A stretch of 9,057 bases of DNA from Jatrophihabitans sp. (GTDB lineage: Bacteria > Actinomycetota > Actinomycetes > Mycobacteriales > Jatrophihabitantaceae), in assembly GCA_004299665.1 (NCBI GenBank), contig SCQZ01000209.1, positions 1-9,057 of the forward strand. Reading direction: 5' to 3'. Shown here piece by piece: positions 1 to 5,881 of the stretch (within the stretch, counting starts at the first letter, position 1; each line of letters starts with the position of its first letter). Made by a program: the position numbers and the translations under genes. A model generated the notes under the pieces. That model was given only the letters and a program-made list of their open reading frames with translations. It made no database searches and was not told the DNA's origin.

Positions 1-1
1 C

Positions 2-130
2 ACCGACGGCAGCTACACCTGGACCTCCCCCACCCGCCACACCTACCACTACCGACCACCCGAAATGCCCGTACCCCAACCACCACCACCCGCACCGGTC
101 GTCGACGACATTCCACCGCCGCCGTTCTGA
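2..130 (+). CDS. C-terminal tail of a DUF222/13E12-type HNH endonuclease-like protein (partial)
   Basis: The second reading frame is open from the window edge to a TGA at 128-130 and encodes 42 residues. It begins with TDGSYTWTSPTRHTY and ends in a proline-rich tail. The 'W-T-S-P-x-x-x-x-Y' element followed by a Pro-rich tail is what I recognise from the extreme C-terminus of the DUF222 / 13E12-repeat family. Those are actinobacterial proteins in which an HNH nuclease motif lies just upstream of this tail. Here the HNH motif and the whole DUF222 domain lie outside the window, so catalytic residues cannot be checked. The family occurs in many copies in actinobacterial genomes and is often linked to mobile DNA. 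The call rests on a short tail only. Confidence 0.55.
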   Translation, partial: TDGSYTWTSPTRHTYHYRPPEMPVPQPPPPAPVVDDIPPPPF

Positions 131-139
131 CCACGGCGA

Positions 140-145
140 TACCGT
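140..145 (+). promoter_or_regulatory. -10 element of a leaderless promoter for the GNAT gene
   Basis: TACCGT fits TANNNT and is followed by exactly seven bases before the ATG at 153. Transcription would therefore start at or next to the start codon. No Shine-Dalgarno sequence precedes either the GTG at 144 or the ATG at 153, and the GTG overlaps this hexamer, which favours the ATG as the start. No clear -35 is visible. Confidence 0.45.
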
Positions 146-152
146 GCCATCC

Positions 153-773
153 ATGCCGACCCGACCGCGCTACCCCGTCCCCACGGTGCCGGTCGTCGAG
201 GTGCATCCCGCACTCGGTCGCTTCGAGGACTTCGCGGCCGTCGTCGGGACCCGACGCCCGGACGCGCGCGGTTGCTGGTGCATGGCCTACCGCGACAGCC
301 GCGTCCCGCCGCCGGAGCGGCCGGAGTACATGCGTGAGCAGTGCTCCACCGATCCGGGGCCGGGCGTGCTCGTCTACGTCGATGACGTCGTGGCGGGCTG
401 GTGTTCGGTCGCGCCGCGCGCGACATACCGGCGCCTGCTGCGCTCACGCACCATCCCGGCGCCGCAGGAGCCGGACACCTGGTCCGCGGTGTGTTTCGTC
501 GTGCGTGCCGGGTACCGCGGGCACGGCCTGATGCACGCCCTGCTCGACGGCGCGGTCGCGCACGCAGCCGCGCACGGGGCGAGGTCCGTCGAGGGTTACC
601 CGGCGGCCGCCGGCGCCGGCCGGCTCGACGTCATCTCCGGCTACGTGGGCACTGTCGCGATGTTCGAGCGTGCCGGGTTCGTGCGCGCGAGCGCCACCGG
701 CGGCCGCAGCGGTGGCCGCCCGCGCTGGGTGATGCGCAGGGCCGTCGCCGGACCCGTGCCGCCGGGCGGCTGA
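153..773 (+). CDS. GNAT family N-acetyltransferase
   Basis: Predicted cytosolic protein of 206 residues that would transfer an acetyl group from acetyl-CoA to an unknown amine. Residues 41-47 read CWCMAYR and residues 83-89 read WCSVAPR; both elements are familiar from an actinobacterial GNAT subfamily. The acetyl-CoA loop is around residues 117-126 (VRAGYRGHGL, with the R-G-x-G core at 122-125). It is followed by an amphipathic helix, a VEGYP strand at 146-150 and a C-terminal 'MFERAGFVR' element at 170-178. The frame also opens at a GTG at 144, but I prefer the ATG at 153 because a TANNNT -10 lies seven bases upstream of it. The gene stands alone and is convergent with the DUF1801 gene, 17 bp away. 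The substrate cannot be predicted; the family call is firm. Confidence 0.85.
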   Translation: MPTRPRYPVPTVPVVEVHPALGRFEDFAAVVGTRRPDARGCWCMAYRDSRVPPPERPEYMREQCSTDPGPGVLVYVDDVVAGWCSVAPRATYRRLLRSRTIPAPQEPDTWSAVCFVVRAGYRGHGLMHALLDGAVAHAAAHGARSVEGYPAAAGAGRLDVISGYVGTVAMFERAGFVRASATGGRSGGRPRWVMRRAVAGPVPPGG

Positions 774-777
774 CCCT

Positions 778-800
778 CGCCTCCGGCGGCTCAGGAGGCG
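778..800. terminator. Candidate shared terminator hairpin between convergent genes
   Basis: A 7-bp perfect stem (cgcctcc at 778-784 with ggaggcg at 794-800) encloses a 9-base loop. It lies between the stops of the convergent GNAT (773) and DUF1801 (791) genes and overlaps the latter's last codons. There is no T-tract, which is common in high-GC actinobacteria. Confidence 0.35.
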
Positions 801-1234
801 GCGGCGCTCACCAGAGCCGCGACCTGCTTCTCGACGGCGGGCGTCCATCGCGTCAGCGCGAACGCGACCGGCCAGATGTCGCCGTCGTCCAGGTGCGAGG
901 CGTCCTGGAACTCGATCGTCGAGTAGCGCAGGTTGAACTTGCCGGCGTTCTTGAAGCAGAAGACGATCTTGTCGTCGGAGTTGAAATAGGCGGGCATGCC
1001 GTACCAGGTTCGGGTCACCAGATGCGGGGCGGCACTGTTCACGGTCGCGTGGACCCGCTCGGCGAGCGCGCGGTCCTCGGGCGTCATCTTCGCGATCGCG
1101 TCCAGCGTCGCCTGCAGGCCGTCGGCCTGCTTGACGCCCTTCTTGCCGGACGCGCGCAACTCGGCGGCGCGTGCCTTCATCGCGGCGCGCTCGGCCGCGC
1201 TGAAGCCGTCGGTCTCGGCAGTCCTTGCGGGCAT
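791..1234 (-). CDS. DUF1801 (YdhG-like) domain protein
   Basis: A 147-residue predicted cytosolic protein. An N-terminal helical stretch (FSAAERAAMKARAAELRA, residues 11-28) leads into the DUF1801 fold. Diagnostic elements are WYGMPAY (77-83), a K-I-V-F-C-F strand (89-94), 'KFNLRYSTIEF' (99-109) and LDDGDIWP (115-122), followed by an alanine-rich C-terminal helix. Members are often annotated as 'iron chaperone' or YdhG-like, but the biochemical role is poorly defined and nothing here adds to it. The ATG at 1234 is chosen because a strong Shine-Dalgarno AGGGAAGG precedes it at normal spacing. The frame continues open upstream, but that region lacks family features and overlaps the promoter of the divergent gene. 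The gene converges on the GNAT gene and diverges from the DUF1028 gene. Confidence 0.85.
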   Translation of the reverse strand: MPARTAETDGFSAAERAAMKARAAELRASGKKGVKQADGLQATLDAIAKMTPEDRALAERVHATVNSAAPHLVTRTWYGMPAYFNSDDKIVFCFKNAGKFNLRYSTIEFQDASHLDDGDIWPVAFALTRWTPAVEKQVAALVSAAAS

Positions 1235-1283
1235 GGCGGCCTTCCCTTCGTCCGCGGCCGGATCCGCACCGGCCGTTTCTGCC

Positions 1284-1289
1284 AGGCTA
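1284..1289 (-). promoter_or_regulatory. -10 candidate for the DUF1801 gene
   Basis: On the minus strand this reads TAGCCT (TANNNT), about 50 bases upstream of the ATG at 1234. That would leave a leader of roughly 40 nt carrying the AGGGAAGG ribosome binding site. No convincing -35 is visible. The rest of the 166-bp divergent intergenic region (1235-1400) shows only this element and the DUF1028 -10. Confidence 0.3.
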
Positions 1290-1387
1290 GGTGCGCCGCC
1301 CGCCCGCCCGCTTCTCGATTCCTGATCATCCTTGCGGGCCGCGGCGGCCAGGGATCTTCCGATGCGGTCCGGTGAGCGTCCCGGCGC

Positions 1388-1393
1388 TACGGT
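1388..1393 (+). promoter_or_regulatory. -10 element of a leaderless promoter for the DUF1028 gene
   Basis: TACGGT (TANNNT) is followed by seven bases and then the GTG at 1401. The spacing is the same as at the GNAT and clpP1 genes. No ribosome binding site precedes the GTG, which fits translation from a leaderless mRNA, and this is the main support for that start. No clear -35 is visible. Confidence 0.45.
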
Positions 1394-1400
1394 TGCCGAC

Positions 1401-2234
1401 GTGACGTTCTCGATCGTCGCGCGCTCGGACGACGGCACCTCGTGGGGCGTGGCCGTCGCCTCGAAGTTCCTCGCCGTCGGCAACGCCGTGCCCGCCGCCC
1501 GGGCCGGCGCGGGCGCGCTCGCGACGCAGGCCGGCGCCAACGTGTCCTGGAAGCACAGCGGACTGGAACTGCTCGCGCGCGGCACGCCGGCGGGCGAGAC
1601 GCTGCGGCTGCTGGTCGACGCGGACCCCGGCCGCGCCGAACGGCAACTCGGCGTCGTCGACGCCGCCGGCGCCGCGGCGACGTACACCGGCTCCGGGTGC
1701 CTCGCGTGGGCCGGCGGCCTCGCGGAGACCGGCGTCGCGATCCAGGGCAACATCCTGGCCGGCCCGCAGGTCGTCGAGGCGATGAAGGACGCGTGGGACG
1801 CCTCCGGCCAGAACCCGCTGGCGCGCCGGCTGCTGGCGGCCCTCGCGGCCGGCGACGCCGCGGGCGGGGACCGGCGCGGCCGGCAGTCGGCGGCGCTGCT
1901 CGTCGTCCGGGAGGGCGCCGGGTACGGGGGCTTCGACGACGTCGCGGTCGGCCTGCGGGTCGACGATCACGTCGCGCCGGTCGGCGAACTGGCCCGGCTG
2001 CTCGACCTCAACGACTTCTACCTGGCACCACCGCCGGACCGGGACCGGCTGCCGGTCGGACCCGACCTCGCCGCCGAGCTCGACCGCCGCGCCCGCGACC
2101 TCGGCCACGCCGACTTCCCCGCGTGGGTGGGGACCGAGAACTACGAGATGCGCGTCGCCGATGACCTCAGCTGGATCGACCGGCGTGTCCTGGAGTTGCT
2201 GCGCGCGGCGCGCGGACGCGGCGGCGCTGGGTAG
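1401..2234 (+). CDS. DUF1028 family Ntn-hydrolase-like protein
   Basis: 277 residues from the GTG start. DUF1028 belongs to the N-terminal-nucleophile (Ntn) hydrolase fold group; substrates are not established. Visible signatures are the N-terminal MTFSIVAR strand, WGVAVASKFLAVG (15-27), ATQAGAN (41-47), GNILAG (116-121) and the conserved 'GDAAGGDRRGRQSAALLVV' segment (151-169). The C-terminal part (about 205-277), with WVGTENYEMR and WID, matches the extra C-terminal domain found in many members. An ATG at 1362 would add 13 residues, but most members begin with M-T-F-S and the leaderless -10 sits seven bases before the GTG. With the GTG start, removal of Met would expose Thr2, as an Ntn nucleophile requires. 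No signal peptide is visible. The gene is convergent with the ligase gene, 9 bp away. Confidence 0.85.
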   Translation: MTFSIVARSDDGTSWGVAVASKFLAVGNAVPAARAGAGALATQAGANVSWKHSGLELLARGTPAGETLRLLVDADPGRAERQLGVVDAAGAAATYTGSGCLAWAGGLAETGVAIQGNILAGPQVVEAMKDAWDASGQNPLARRLLAALAAGDAAGGDRRGRQSAALLVVREGAGYGGFDDVAVGLRVDDHVAPVGELARLLDLNDFYLAPPPDRDRLPVGPDLAAELDRRARDLGHADFPAWVGTENYEMRVADDLSWIDRRVLELLRAARGRGGAG

Positions 2235-2242
2235 CACCGCCG
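2219..2242. terminator. Bidirectional terminator hairpin between convergent genes
   Basis: CGGCGG (2219-2224) pairs with CCGCCG (2237-2242). After one mismatch a further 3 bp (gct/agc) form, closing on a GGGT loop at 2229-2232. The hairpin spans the TAG stop of the DUF1028 gene and ends 2 bp before the stop of the oppositely oriented ligase gene, so one structure could end both transcripts. There is no T-tract. Confidence 0.5.
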
Positions 2243-2243
2243 G

Positions 2244-3377
2244 TCAGCGCAACGCCAGCATCTCCACCAGGGTGCGCGCCGCCTGACCGCCCTCCTCCAG
2301 CGCGACCTGGACCGCCCGAGGGACGTCGAGATCCTCGCGCAGGGCCTCGGACACCGCCGGCGCACCGGACTCGCCGCCCGCCCGGGCGGCGGCCGCGTAC
2401 AGGTCCTCGAGCACCGCCGCTGCCGCGTCCAGGGCCTGCGGCGTGTAGTCCCAGGCCTGCGACCAGGGGCGATTCAGGCACAGCATCCGCACCGCCGCGG
2501 GCGACCAGGTGCGCAGCAGGTCGTCGACCAGGACGAGGTTGCCCGCCGACTTGGCCATCTTCGCCCCGTCGACGTGCACCGTCCCGGCCCGCAGCCAGGC
2601 GCGGGCGAAGGGATGCACGCCGGTCGCGGCCTCGGCCAGCGCCGCCTCGCACGCGTGGTGCGGGAAGGCGAGGTCCGCGCCGCCGCAGTGCAGGTCGACG
2701 GTCGGGCCGAACAGCGCGAGCACCATCGCGGCGCACTCCGCGTGCCAACCGGGCCGACCCTCGCCCCACGGGCTCGGCCAGCTCACCTCGTCGCCGGAAC
2801 CGGCCTGCCAGACCGCGACGTCCAGCGGGTGCTCCTTGTCCGGGTCGTCGGGCCGGTCGCGGTACTCGGCGGCGAGGTCGCGGGCGCGCGCGTCGTCGAC
2901 GCCGGCCGCCCGGGCCGCGCCCGACGTGCGCGCGTACACGGTCCCGCCGACCCGGTAGGCCGCGCCGCGCTCCAGGAGCGCCGCTGCCAGTTGCACCACG
3001 TACCCGACACTCTGCGCCGCGGTAGGGGAGTGGTCCGGGATCCGGACCCGCAGCGTCGCCATCGTCGCCTCGAAGGAGGCCCGCTGCAGCGTCGCGAGCA
3101 TCGTGGCCTGCTCACCGCGGCGGCGCGCCTCGGCGTAGAGCACGTCGTCGACGTCGGTGACGTTGCGGGCGAGCGTGACGCGATGCCCGTGCCAGCGCAG
3201 CACCCGGTCGGCCAGGTCGGCCCACAGGTAGGTCGCGGCGTGACCGAGGTGCGTCACGTCGTACGGGGTGATGCCGCAGACGTACATGCGCACCCGGCCC
3301 ACCACCGGCACCGGCGCACCGCCCACGCGCAACGGTCGCGGCGGGCCGGTCAGCCTGGAGACGTTCACCCTGCGCAT
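2244..3377 (-). CDS. MshC-like cysteine ligase (cysteinyl-tRNA synthetase catalytic-core paralogue)
   Basis: 377 residues, a class I aminoacyl-tRNA synthetase core. MshC joins cysteine to GlcN-inositol using ATP in mycothiol biosynthesis; CysRS charges tRNA-Cys. MshC-like features: MYVCGITPYD (31-40), the HIGH motif as HLGH (43-46), 'PSPWGEGRPGWHAEC' (201-215, with W211 and C215), a KMSKS variant KMAKS (273-277), and no anticodon-binding domain. Candidate zinc ligands are C34, C215, H240 and E244. The Glu four residues after the His is the CysRS pattern, whereas MshC sequences I recall lack it there. C231 replaces a Gly of the family's GGG stretch. The length is somewhat below the roughly 410 residues usual for MshC. 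The ATG at 3377 has no spaced ribosome binding site; a GTG at 3368 has GGCAGG nine bases upstream and may be the true start. The gene lies 29 bp downstream of co-oriented tRNA-Gly. It may be the mycothiol enzyme or a divergent paralogue. Confidence 0.75.
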   Translation of the reverse strand: MRRVNVSRLTGPPRPLRVGGAPVPVVGRVRMYVCGITPYDVTHLGHAATYLWADLADRVLRWHGHRVTLARNVTDVDDVLYAEARRRGEQATMLATLQRASFEATMATLRVRIPDHSPTAAQSVGYVVQLAAALLERGAAYRVGGTVYARTSGAARAAGVDDARARDLAAEYRDRPDDPDKEHPLDVAVWQAGSGDEVSWPSPWGEGRPGWHAECAAMVLALFGPTVDLHCGGADLAFPHHACEAALAEAATGVHPFARAWLRAGTVHVDGAKMAKSAGNLVLVDDLLRTWSPAAVRMLCLNRPWSQAWDYTPQALDAAAAVLEDLYAAAARAGGESGAPAVSEALREDLDVPRAVQVALEEGGQAARTLVEMLALR

Positions 3378-3406
3378 CCTGCCAGGCGACGGCCCGGCGG
3401 GATCGG

Positions 3407-3477
3407 AGCGGACGACGGGAATCGAACCCGCATTATCTGCTTGGAAGGCAGAGGCTCTGCCATTGAGCTACGTCCGC
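3407..3477 (-). tRNA. tRNA-Gly (anticodon UCC)
   Basis: The reverse strand folds into a 71-nt cloverleaf. Acceptor GCGGACG pairs with CGTCCGC, the D-arm is GCTC/GAGC, and the anticodon stem TCTGC/GCAGA encloses loop CTTCCAA (anticodon TCC). A 4-nt variable loop precedes a T-arm with loop TTCGATT. The discriminator base is U, as expected for bacterial tRNA-Gly. CCA is not encoded (the next bases are CCG). It reads codons GGA and GGG. No strong hairpin separates it from the downstream ligase gene on the same strand, so read-through is possible. Confidence 0.96.
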
Positions 3478-3491
3478 GGCGAGCGTCCAGA

Positions 3492-3497
3492 AGGTTA
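3492..3497 (-). promoter_or_regulatory. -10 candidate for tRNA-Gly
   Basis: Reads TAACCT (TANNNT) on the minus strand, 14 bases before the mature tRNA 5' end at 3477, so the precursor leader would be only a few bases long. The -35 region has no clear match. It lies in the 70-bp divergent spacer shared with tRNA-Pro. Confidence 0.4.
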
Positions 3498-3525
3498 CCG
3501 GGTCAGGTGGCGGTCGTCGCGGCCG

Positions 3526-3531
3526 TACACT
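3526..3531 (+). promoter_or_regulatory. -10 candidate for tRNA-Pro
   Basis: TACACT fits TANNNT and ends 16 bases before the mature tRNA 5' end at 3548, giving a predicted leader of about 10 nt. It faces away from the tRNA-Gly -10 within the same short divergent spacer. No consensus -35 is visible. Confidence 0.45.
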
Positions 3532-3547
3532 CCTCGGTGCACAGGCC

Positions 3548-3621
3548 CGGGGTGTGGCGCAGCTTGGTAGCGCACTCGCTTTGGGAGCGAGGGGCCGTGG
3601 GTTCGAATCCCGCCACCCCGA
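3548..3621 (+). tRNA. tRNA-Pro (anticodon UGG)
   Basis: A 74-nt cloverleaf. Acceptor CGGGGTG pairs with CACCCCG, the D-arm is GCGC/GCGC with loop AGCTTGGTA, and the anticodon stem CTCGC/GCGAG encloses TTTGGGA (anticodon TGG). The variable loop is GGGCC and the T-loop TTCGAAT. The C1-G72 closing pair with discriminator A is the expected tRNA-Pro identity. CCA is not encoded; CCC follows. Confidence 0.96.
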
Positions 3622-3652
3622 CCCCGCCGCACCGACCCCGCCACCCCGACCC
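3609..3652 (+). repeat. 16-bp direct repeat duplicating the tRNA-Pro 3' end
   Basis: The 16-base string cccgccaccccgaccc occurs at 3609-3624, where it covers the T-stem 3' side, the acceptor 3' strand and the discriminator of tRNA-Pro. It occurs again at 3637-3652, 28 bp downstream. The sequence between is a related C-rich run. Duplicated tRNA 3' ends are typical of integration sites, but no island lies between the copies, so this may be a vestige or slippage product. Confidence 0.6.
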
Positions 3653-3690
3653 TGCCGGCCGGACACCGCCCGGTCGCCCCTGCCACCCGC

Positions 3691-3710
3691 GTCCCGACCT
3701 TCGGCGGGAC
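3691..3710 (+). terminator. Candidate terminator hairpin for tRNA-Pro
   Basis: GTCCCG (3691-3696) pairs with CGGGAC (3705-3710) around an 8-base loop containing TTCG. It lies 70 bases after the tRNA and upstream of the cytochrome b gene. No T-tract follows (caaagcc). Confidence 0.35.
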
Positions 3711-3802
3711 CAAAGCCACTGTCGTGCCGCCCGGCGCCGGAGACGATGTGACTGTCCCGGATCACGGTCGGTCAGTTCGGCAGCACGGTGAGGCGGCAGC
3801 AG

Positions 3803-5722
3803 ATGATGGCCCTATCGTCGGTGGTACCCGTGGCCGCGCCGTCGGCCCTCGACCTGAACTCGCCGGGTACCTACCTGCACTGGTCGATCTTCGAGATCTC
3901 GGTGGCGAACCTGGTCCTGATCGCGGTCATGGTCGTCATCTTCGCGGCGGCCCTGCTGCTGCCGTTCCCCAAGGGCCGGGTCTTCCCGGCGGATGAGTCC
4001 GGCCCGGCCGGAGGCGAGCCGACTGCGACGCCGGACCCCGCGGCCGGGGCGGTCGGCGACCCCGAGGACGCCCGGATGTGGACGGCCCGGGTCCGCCGGG
4101 GTGCGCTGCGGGTGCTGCCGCCGGGCAAGTTGCTGCCCGACCGCCAGCCCGCCTACGTCGCGTCGTGGGTGTATGTGTTCGGGGTGGCGACGCTGGCCGC
4201 GCTGGGGCTGGCGATCGTCTCCGGGTTCGTTATCGCGCTGGGCGGCACCGACTGGTGGCACATCAACCCGGTCGGTCACTTCTTCAACAGCGTGCACCTG
4301 TGGAGCGTCGAGCTGTTCATGGCCTTCATGGTCATCCACCTGTGGGGCAAGTTCTGGATGGCCGCCTGGCGGGGCCGCAGGGCGCTCACCTGGATGACCG
4401 GCGTGATCGCCTTCCTCGCCTCCATCGTGGAGTGCTTCACCGGTTACCTGTCCCAGCAGAACTTCGACTCCCAGTGGATCGCCACCAACGGCAAGGACGC
4501 GTTCAACGCCGTCGGGGTCGGGGCGTTCTTCAACGTCATGAACGTCGGCCAGATGCTGCTGTGGCACGTCGTGCTCATCCCCGTCATCCTGGTCGCCCTC
4601 GTCGGCGCCCACGTGCTGCTGGTCCGGGTGCGGGGCGTGTCCCACCCGATCGGGACCGACGACGCGGCGGCTCCGGCGGGCGGTTCGTGGTGGCGTCGCC
4701 GCCGCGCCGTCTCGCGGGCCGAGGCGCGGGCCTGGCGCGGCCCGACCCGCCGCTACGACCTGCTCAAGGAGGGCACGGTCGCCGCCGGGATCGCGACCAT
4801 CTTGGTCGTCGCCATGGCCGGGGTGCTGTCCTCGCCCGACGTGCCGCCGGTGACGGTGCAGACCTGGGGCCGGCTCGCGCCGGCGGACTTCCTGGGCACG
4901 GTCGCGGGCGAGCTCGACGGCTCCGCGCTGGCCGCCTCCTACGGACCGCCGTACAACAACGGGACCGCGGCGGTGCAGCAGGTGGGGCCGGTCAACTGGC
5001 AGAAGCTGTCGGGGATCACCCAGCCGATCGACGCCGCCGACGCGTACGTGATCAACCCGTTGTCCACGCTCGCGCCGGCCGACCCGCAGCTGACGGCCGC
5101 CCTCGACCGCTACCGCGGCGCCTCCGCCGACCAGCAGCAGAAGTGGGCCGCGGCCTACGGCGACGCCGTCACCAAGGTGCACTTCGTCAACGGCGCCCCC
5201 GTCGTCCCGGCCGCGGCCGACGGCCCGGTCCCGGTCCTGGCCGCCTCCGAGCTGACCATGGCCCGCAGCGGCGCGCTCGACTCCGACCTGCTGGCGCAGC
5301 GGTCCTTCTACGGCACCAACTTCACCTTGCCGCTGCTGTTCATCGCCGACGGCGCCTACTACGCGCAGAAGGCGCAGGACATGCACCTGACGGGCTCCCA
5401 GTGGGGGGTCATGAACGAGACCGGCGGCTACCCGGGCCAGCCGTGGCTGTGGCTGTACCAGCTCTGGTACCACGTGGCGCCGTTCAGCAACTCCTCCAGC
5501 GTCGACATCTGGGCGGTCTACCTGACCGGCATCGCCACCTTGCTGCTGCTGTTGGTGCCGTTCATCCCCGGCCTGCGCGACATCCCACGCTGGATCCCGG
5601 TCCACCGGCTGATCTGGCGCACCGCGGCCCGCGGCCCGGCCCGGTCGTCCGTCGGCGCGGCACGCCCTTCGCCGTCCGGCGAGGTCGGCGATTCACCCGG
5701 CGGGCGGCTCCCGGCCTCCTGA
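3803..5722 (+). CDS. Orphan cytochrome b (N-terminal domain)-like membrane protein with a large extracytoplasmic domain
   Basis: Probable di-heme quinol-oxidising or electron-transfer membrane protein. Residue numbers count from an in-frame GTG at 3788; I prefer the ATG at 3803 (residue 6) because GAGG lies nine bases upstream. Seven membrane segments are visible, near 31-58, 122-151, 165-190, 200-221, 247-279, 329-348 and 573-594. Segments 2-5 correspond to cytochrome b helices A-D. Heme-ligand candidates are H170/H184 (13 residues between) and H260/H275 (14 between, the b6-type spacing). Residues 219-230 (GYLSQQNFDSQW) replace the family's usual GYxLPWxQ. Positively charged loops place residues 349-572 outside the cell. 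This domain has no cysteine, so no CxxCH or Fe-S site, and I do not recognise it. The cytochrome b C-terminal half and its PEWY motif are absent. No Rieske or cytochrome c gene adjoins. It stands alone, between tRNA-Pro and tig. Confidence 0.8.
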   Translation: MMALSSVVPVAAPSALDLNSPGTYLHWSIFEISVANLVLIAVMVVIFAAALLLPFPKGRVFPADESGPAGGEPTATPDPAAGAVGDPEDARMWTARVRRGALRVLPPGKLLPDRQPAYVASWVYVFGVATLAALGLAIVSGFVIALGGTDWWHINPVGHFFNSVHLWSVELFMAFMVIHLWGKFWMAAWRGRRALTWMTGVIAFLASIVECFTGYLSQQNFDSQWIATNGKDAFNAVGVGAFFNVMNVGQMLLWHVVLIPVILVALVGAHVLLVRVRGVSHPIGTDDAAAPAGGSWWRRRRAVSRAEARAWRGPTRRYDLLKEGTVAAGIATILVVAMAGVLSSPDVPPVTVQTWGRLAPADFLGTVAGELDGSALAASYGPPYNNGTAAVQQVGPVNWQKLSGITQPIDAADAYVINPLSTLAPADPQLTAALDRYRGASADQQQKWAAAYGDAVTKVHFVNGAPVVPAAADGPVPVLAASELTMARSGALDSDLLAQRSFYGTNFTLPLLFIADGAYYAQKAQDMHLTGSQWGVMNETGGYPGQPWLWLYQLWYHVAPFSNSSSVDIWAVYLTGIATLLLLLVPFIPGLRDIPRWIPVHRLIWRTAARGPARSSVGAARPSPSGEVGDSPGGRLPAS

Positions 5723-5727
5723 CGCGG

Positions 5728-5766
5728 CCGGCCGGCGATGCCCCGGCCCGCGACGCCCCCGGCCGG
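5728..5766 (+). terminator. Possible terminator structure after the cytochrome b-like gene
   Basis: CCGGCCGG at 5728-5735 can pair with CCGGCCGG at 5759-5766, giving an 8-bp stem with a 23-base loop, just after the stop at 5722. The arms are self-complementary and the region is extremely GC-rich, so a chance match is possible. Confidence 0.25.
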
Positions 5767-5816
5767 GCGGTGTGGCGGTGCTGGGAGCGTTCGTCGGCGC
5801 ACCCCTTGACGGCCAC

Positions 5817-5822
5817 TAGACT
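5817..5822 (+). promoter_or_regulatory. -10 candidate for tig
   Basis: TAGACT (TANNNT) lies 59 bases before the tig start, predicting a leader of about 50 nt. A TTGACG hexamer at 5806-5811 is only five bases upstream, too close to act as its -35. Unlike clpP1, tig would be a leadered mRNA with a Shine-Dalgarno sequence. Confidence 0.4.
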
Positions 5823-5864
5823 CGGCGCTTGCTGCCCGCAGCCGCATCAGTGCGTCCGCCGCCC

Positions 5865-5870
5865 GAGGAG
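5865..5870 (+). promoter_or_regulatory. Ribosome binding site of tig
   Basis: GAGGAG, 11 bases before the GTG at 5882. The spacing is slightly long, but it is the only Shine-Dalgarno match and it supports that GTG as the start. Confidence 0.6.
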
Positions 5871-5881
5871 TCGAAGCACCC

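Noticed and set aside
144..152. GTG at 144 as the start of the GNAT protein
   Set aside because: It overlaps the TACCGT -10 hexamer and has no ribosome binding site. The ATG at 153 has the leaderless spacing. The difference is only three residues, so this is a preference and not proof.
1235..1753. An N-terminal extension of the DUF1801 protein, since its frame stays open to 1753
   Set aside because: The extension lacks family features and overlaps the DUF1028 gene antisense. A strong ribosome binding site sits just before the ATG at 1234.
3433..3765. Small frames over the tRNA pair, including a peptide with WRDSNPRPLAPKA
   Set aside because: This string is a well-known false protein produced by translating tRNA genes; the frames coincide with tRNA-Gly and tRNA-Pro.
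3812..5605. A 597-codon minus-strand frame inside the cytochrome b-like gene
   Set aside because: Antisense shadow rich in H, D, Q, G and R. The sense frame has clear membrane helices and heme-ligand histidines.
5806..5822. TTGACG plus TAGACT as a canonical -35/-10 pair for tig
   Set aside because: The spacer is only five bases, far from the 16-19 needed. Only the -10 is kept.
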